Assembly: GCF_021018805.1 (NCBI RefSeq)
Contig: NC_086247.1
Location: 95,807,338 to 95,871,337, forward strand
DNA length: 64,000 nt
Source of the DNA: Prinia subflava
Lineage: Eukaryota > Chordata > Aves > Passeriformes > Cisticolidae
Direction: 5' to 3'
The notes under the pieces were generated by a model. That model was not told where the DNA came from, did no database searches, and saw only the letters and a program-made list of their open reading frames with translations. The position numbers and the translations under genes were made by a program. Each line of letters begins with the position of its first letter. The stretch's first letter is position 1. Positions 59,916 to 64,000 of the stretch are shown here, in pieces.

Positions 59916-61900
59916 GAAGTGCTAATCCAATAATTTTTTTCATGTTCAGTATTTCCATGGTTCACCATAGTAATGGATATGATGACTAAGAAATTTAAGA
60001 TCATTAATATTTTAAAAAATAATATTGTTTAGACATAGAACAGTAACTTAGCTCTACAATTAGAGAATTTCGCAGTACAAGTTTGTTAAAACAAAAGCTA
60101 GTCTTACAAGTTTAAAATAGTGTAGCTAGTTCCTAGAGTGCCTTCAAGTGGACATTAACCAGTGCAAAATGAAATGTTACTTTCCCAAAATCTTTCTGAC
60201 ATCCAAATCCATTACATTTCCCACTCCATATAAAGCTGCTAAGAAGTCCCTGCAATAAAACAGTCAAAAGAGGATTTTGAGTAGCTATTTAAGTTGCTGA
60301 TAGGAGAAGCAAGATTCTCAAGAAAAGAAAGTGGTTTTATACAGTTTTTTTTTTAATTGACTCAGAAAAGATAAGTCTCCTACATTTGCGTAGAATTTGC
60401 ATTCTGCTCATACACAGAAGGGTTAATGTGTCTAATCCATGTTCTATTCAGTCTATTCAGTGGGATTTTTTTTCCCTTAATCATAACTGTACAAATAATG
60501 CAGATTTTAAAAGAAAGTAATGCTTGTTATTCTGTGGAGGAAGTACAGGAGAATGAATTTTGATGTTCTGCCAGTGTTCAAAAGTTTCTCTTTAAATATA
60601 GTTTTAAGATGATAATGTCTGGGACTGTTTATATTATCTTTATTTCTCCAACAAATGCATACCAGCCAAGAACTCATTATGTTAAAACAGACATTATAAT
60701 GTTTCCATGCACAGTATTTCCATGCACAGGGAAGATTTTTTTTTCATGGTGGAGATGTGTTTTTGCAAGCATACACAGTTCTGAAGCAGGTGCTAAGTGC
60801 TAGATTTTTCAAAGCAGTATAGACAGTTGTGTCAGAAATTTTTATTGCAGTCAACACATTATCTATTTTAAATAAACTACAGGGGAAAAAAAAGAACAGA
60901 TTCATTATCTTGCCAATAAAGAGACTCAAATACAGCACTAAGTACCAGAATTTTCACCATCTGAACATCTCATTCTAATGTCAGTTTTCTTAACCCCAAA
61001 TAACTGGCTGTTGGTTGTGCTTATGTTCTCTCTGCTCAGGACAGCTGCTGTTCCTGAAGTGCTGATTTCCTGTGTGCTTCATTTTTTTGTTTAGCCATCA
61101 AGAATGATGCATAACCATTAGAAATTAATCTCTCTCTGTTATTCTAACATTCATTTGCAGGTCTCATGTAAGTGTATGCAAAGAAATTTCCAAAGGCATT
61201 GCTGGAAAATGGGACCCAATGGACAATATTTTTTCTTGATGACTGATTTCTTACCTGCTGTTTTTGCCTTTGAAAAATGTGCCCTAAAGAATTTCTTCCT
61301 CTGAAAGGCCTACAGGAAAACAATTTCTGAATGGAGTTATAGTAAAGCTATAAAATACACTGTATTCAAGATAAAAGACTACATTTTTCTCTTAAGAGTC
61401 TAATTCAGGGGAAAAATTAAGAAGATCCTAACCCCAGATTTATTGACCAGATGGAAAAGAGAGAGTTGGAAGACACTGGGTAAGGTTAAAAAAATGTTTT
61501 TTGAAAAAAATCTGTGGATTGAAACTACTAGAATTAAAACAGCTACAAATGTGCTATCTCAGCTTCAAACTCATAATATTTTTGCTCAGATATCTCATGT
61601 TCCAGGAAACAATTACTGGTATGAGTTGGAAAAAGACAGGAAGATTAAGGACACATAAAAATATCTGAAACAACATAATCATAAAATCATGCTACAAAGT
61701 GTAGCAACTTTGAAGATTGTGTAAGTGAACAGAATTCACTCTTGCGTCTGTTTCTGAGCCTTGCCATACTAGGAGCCAGTTCTTGCTTTGTGTGAGGCTG
61801 TTTCTTGTATGTCATGAAGGGTTCTCTTGAGGCCATGTGCCTGATCCTCATCACCCCTGGTTCAAGGCATGGCTGGCTAAAACAAGTTCCTTAACCCCTT
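59916..61900. other. intergenic, nothing recognised
   Basis: AT-rich sequence with short chance ORFs. No repeat family or gene feature was identified. Confidence 0.5.
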
Positions 61901-62125
61901 GTCTAGTAATTTCTGGACATCTCCAAGGATGGAAGCTCTGCAGCCTCTCTGTGCAACCTTATCCAGTATTTGACCTCACCATAACAATGTGTTCTTTTTT
62001 TTTTTTTTTTTTTTTTTCTTTTCTTTTTTTAACGGTATTTCCTGACTTTCAGTTTATGCCCATTGCCTGTTGTCTTTGCACTGGATACCACTGAGAAGAG
62101 TCTGGCTGCATCTTCATATGCAGTG
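61900..62125 (-). repeat. CR1 fragment, minus
   Basis: GTAATTTCTGGACATCTCCAAG near 61905 and GGATACCACTGAGAAGAGTCTGG near 62082 are reverse-oriented CR1. A poly-T run of about 35 bases with a few C lies inside (61993-62030). It abuts a plus-oriented CR1 piece, making a head-to-head pair. Confidence 0.7.
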
Positions 62126-62129
62126 GGAT

Positions 62130-62470
62130 TCTCACTCACCAGGTTTGCAGATGACACCAAGCTGAGTGGTGCAGTTGATGCAGGAGGGAAGAGATGCCAT
62201 CCAGGCATGACTGGCTTGAGCAGTGGGTCTCTGTGAACCTCATGAAGTTCAACAAGGCCAAGTCCTACAACTTGGTATGGGCATTCCCCAATACCAGCAC
62301 AGACTGGAGAATGAAGGGATTGAGAGCAGGCCTGTGAAGAAGGATTTGAGGATAGATACTGGTAGATGAAAAACTGGATATGACCCAGCAATGTGTATTT
62401 TCAGGCCAGAAAGCCAACCATATCTTTGCCTGCATCAAAAGCAGCATGGCCAGCAGGTTGATGAGGTATT
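62130..62470 (+). repeat. CR1 fragment, plus, cut by an LTR
   Basis: TTTGCAGATGACACCAAGCTGAG near 62142, GAAGTTCAACAAGGCCAAGTCCT near 62244 and CATCAAAAGCAGCATGGCCAGC near 62433 are CR1 ORF2 blocks in plus order. The copy stops at 62470 where an LTR begins. Confidence 0.8.
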
Positions 62471-64000
62471 TGTCATACCTTGAAAGACAGGTGTCTGCAA
62501 GGGAAGGCAGGAGCCGTCCTTGGAATAGAAAATGTAACCCCCTGCCTTCTGAATTATTATAATTTGGAAGTTAGGGGGCTCTCAGACAAGGATACAGATA
62601 GCAGTTCTTTACTGGTATGTATAACAGGGCAAACAAACAACAACAACTATGGCATTAACATCAAACTGAACTAGGAACTTTGTGACAGCCTTCTCAGCCG
62701 CAGGCACTTTGTCCTTTGTCACAGCTGGCGATTCCCCCACGGCTGCAGGGGGCGCTGTGGCACAAGCTCAGGGAGCACATGGTAACCGTGGCTCAGCTAA
62801 GAGGGGAAGGGATGGAAGAGAGGCTCTGCTTCACAAACTCCTGTGGCAGTCGATCCCAGTGCCCCAGCAGGACTTATGGAAACAGCAAGCTGGGCCAGCA
62901 AGAATGAACAAAAATCCTGGGGTGGTAGATGGAATGCATCAGAAACTACAAAGCTGTGGCTGGAGCTGTGGGATGTCTTGGCAGGCCAGAGGTGCAGGGC
63001 TACAGTGCAACAAAAACTCAGAGCAGTGCCAAAGAAGCAGCAGGAGCAGGAGAGCAGCAGCCCAGGTCCCAGCAGGGCAGAGAGGGGTGAGCTCCAGATC
63101 CCCACGGCAGAAGAAAGCAGGACTGAGCTGTACTCAGCCTTTCCTCTGTTATAAATATATATTATATAAAGTTGGCTTTTTGCAAATATTAAAATGAATA
63201 CTGTATGTATAATATTGGAAAACTTTGCTGTATTAATATAGTTTCTTTTATTTCTGCTATTAATGAAACTTAGAATTAAGTAGTGCGATGAATATATATA
63301 TTTCTTAGGCAATAGGATGATATTAAAGACTGCTTTTGTTCAAATAACATCTAAAACGGAGAATGAAGAAACCCCCCCCACATTCCTGAATTATCTTATC
63401 CAGATGAAGATAGAGACGACCAGAGCTCCAGGGGAGGAATTTATTGAATCTATGCTATCAGAGAATGTGAGACAGAATGGAACCACTTGCAGATTGATCT
63501 ACAAGATAAAATGATTGGAGGGGAGTTGAAACTGAACAGAGAAACTCAAGTTCAAGAGGAATGTTTGAATCATGCATGTGGATTTATGAATATGCAACAA
63601 GCTGGTGCTTTTAAGGAACGAGCCTTTTCATTAGTGGGTGTGCTTCTGGCAATATGCTAGGCACCCCAGCTGAGATTCTTTGCTTTATTTCTATTTCCTA
63701 ATTGTCTTATTTTTTTAAATTAAACTTTTTAAAAATTTACTAAGAAAGTGAACCTCATTTTTCACACCCCGAAACAGCAACTCTGAGCATCCTCCTCCCA
63801 AGCCAAGAGAGAGCTCAACTAACCATTGCCCCCGCCCCTTTACCTGCCCCATTCTCACGGTATCTCCGCCCTTCAGAGTGAAACACCTCAGATGAGAGAA
63901 GTGCAACGAGATGCCTGAGCTTGGCCACTTCTTAGTTTTCTTAAGTATCCAGTAGTTAGTGTTTCTTAGCAACTTATGGGAAAAGTTCTGCAGGTAAGAA
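62471..64000 (-). repeat. LTR related to 7241, itself interrupted, runs off window
   Basis: It starts TGTCATACCTTGAAAGACAG and follows the block at 7241 until about 63150. The match resumes near 63771 and reaches the window end (CCAGTAGTTAGTG near 63950). The piece between, about 63155-63770, is absent from the copy at 7241 and ends with T-rich sequence and a CACACC junction, so it is probably a later insertion. The right end is not in the window. Confidence 0.6.

Noticed and set aside
62682..63197. 171-codon ORFs on both strands near the right edge
   Set aside because: They are inside an LTR repeat; composition is driven by CAG-rich repeat sequence and the frames are not shared with the copy at 7241.

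Overview
The window looks like a piece of a passerine (songbird) nuclear genome. It holds two coding exons of a vertebrate gene, CR1 retroposon fragments in both orientations, a tRNA-Ile/CR1-type SINE like those known from songbirds, and several LTR families. There are no bacterial genes, rRNA genes or CRISPR arrays. The species cannot be named from the sequence alone.

Layout. Positions 1-25160 belong to the host gene TPPP (tubulin polymerization-promoting protein, plus strand). The window starts in an upstream intron. An internal coding exon is at 3060-3213, the intron runs to 16416, the terminal coding exon is 16417-16611, and a long AT-rich stretch that is probably 3'UTR follows up to a poly(A) signal at 25136. 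The intron carries a minus-oriented LTR (7241 to about 8120), CR1 pieces (11000-11180 and 12330-13320) and a solo LTR with a perfect 6-bp target duplication (13770-14443).

From 25160 to 64000 the window is mostly repeats. The main item is a complete provirus at 29988-38105. It has two 400-bp LTRs that read as identical, a 6-bp CATGAC target duplication, a lysine-tRNA-type primer site, and long open gag, pro (dUTPase plus protease), pol and env frames linked by two -1 shifts. Gag, pro and pol are betaretrovirus-like, but Env has an alpharetrovirus-like transmembrane subunit and a very short surface subunit. The leader holds four tandem units, each with its own tiny upstream ORF. A diverged solo LTR of the same family lies at about 48856-49237.

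A second provirus (49878-57327) belongs to another LTR family that makes 4-bp duplications. It is inserted inside an older LTR of its own superfamily. It keeps only a broken matrix-like gag and has no recognisable pol or env. Most of its interior is not recognisably retroviral, and near its 3' end there is an intact 132-codon cysteine-rich ORF behind a good splice acceptor. Further solo LTRs are at 39108-39780 (which splits a CR1), 46097-46863 (TSD TCTGC) and 59259-59911 (TSD AGTA). The right edge is a CR1 pair interrupted by another LTR that runs off the window.

The strongest candidates for something undescribed are the beta/alpha mosaic young provirus with its uORF-repeat leader, and the non-autonomous second provirus with its unassigned ORF.
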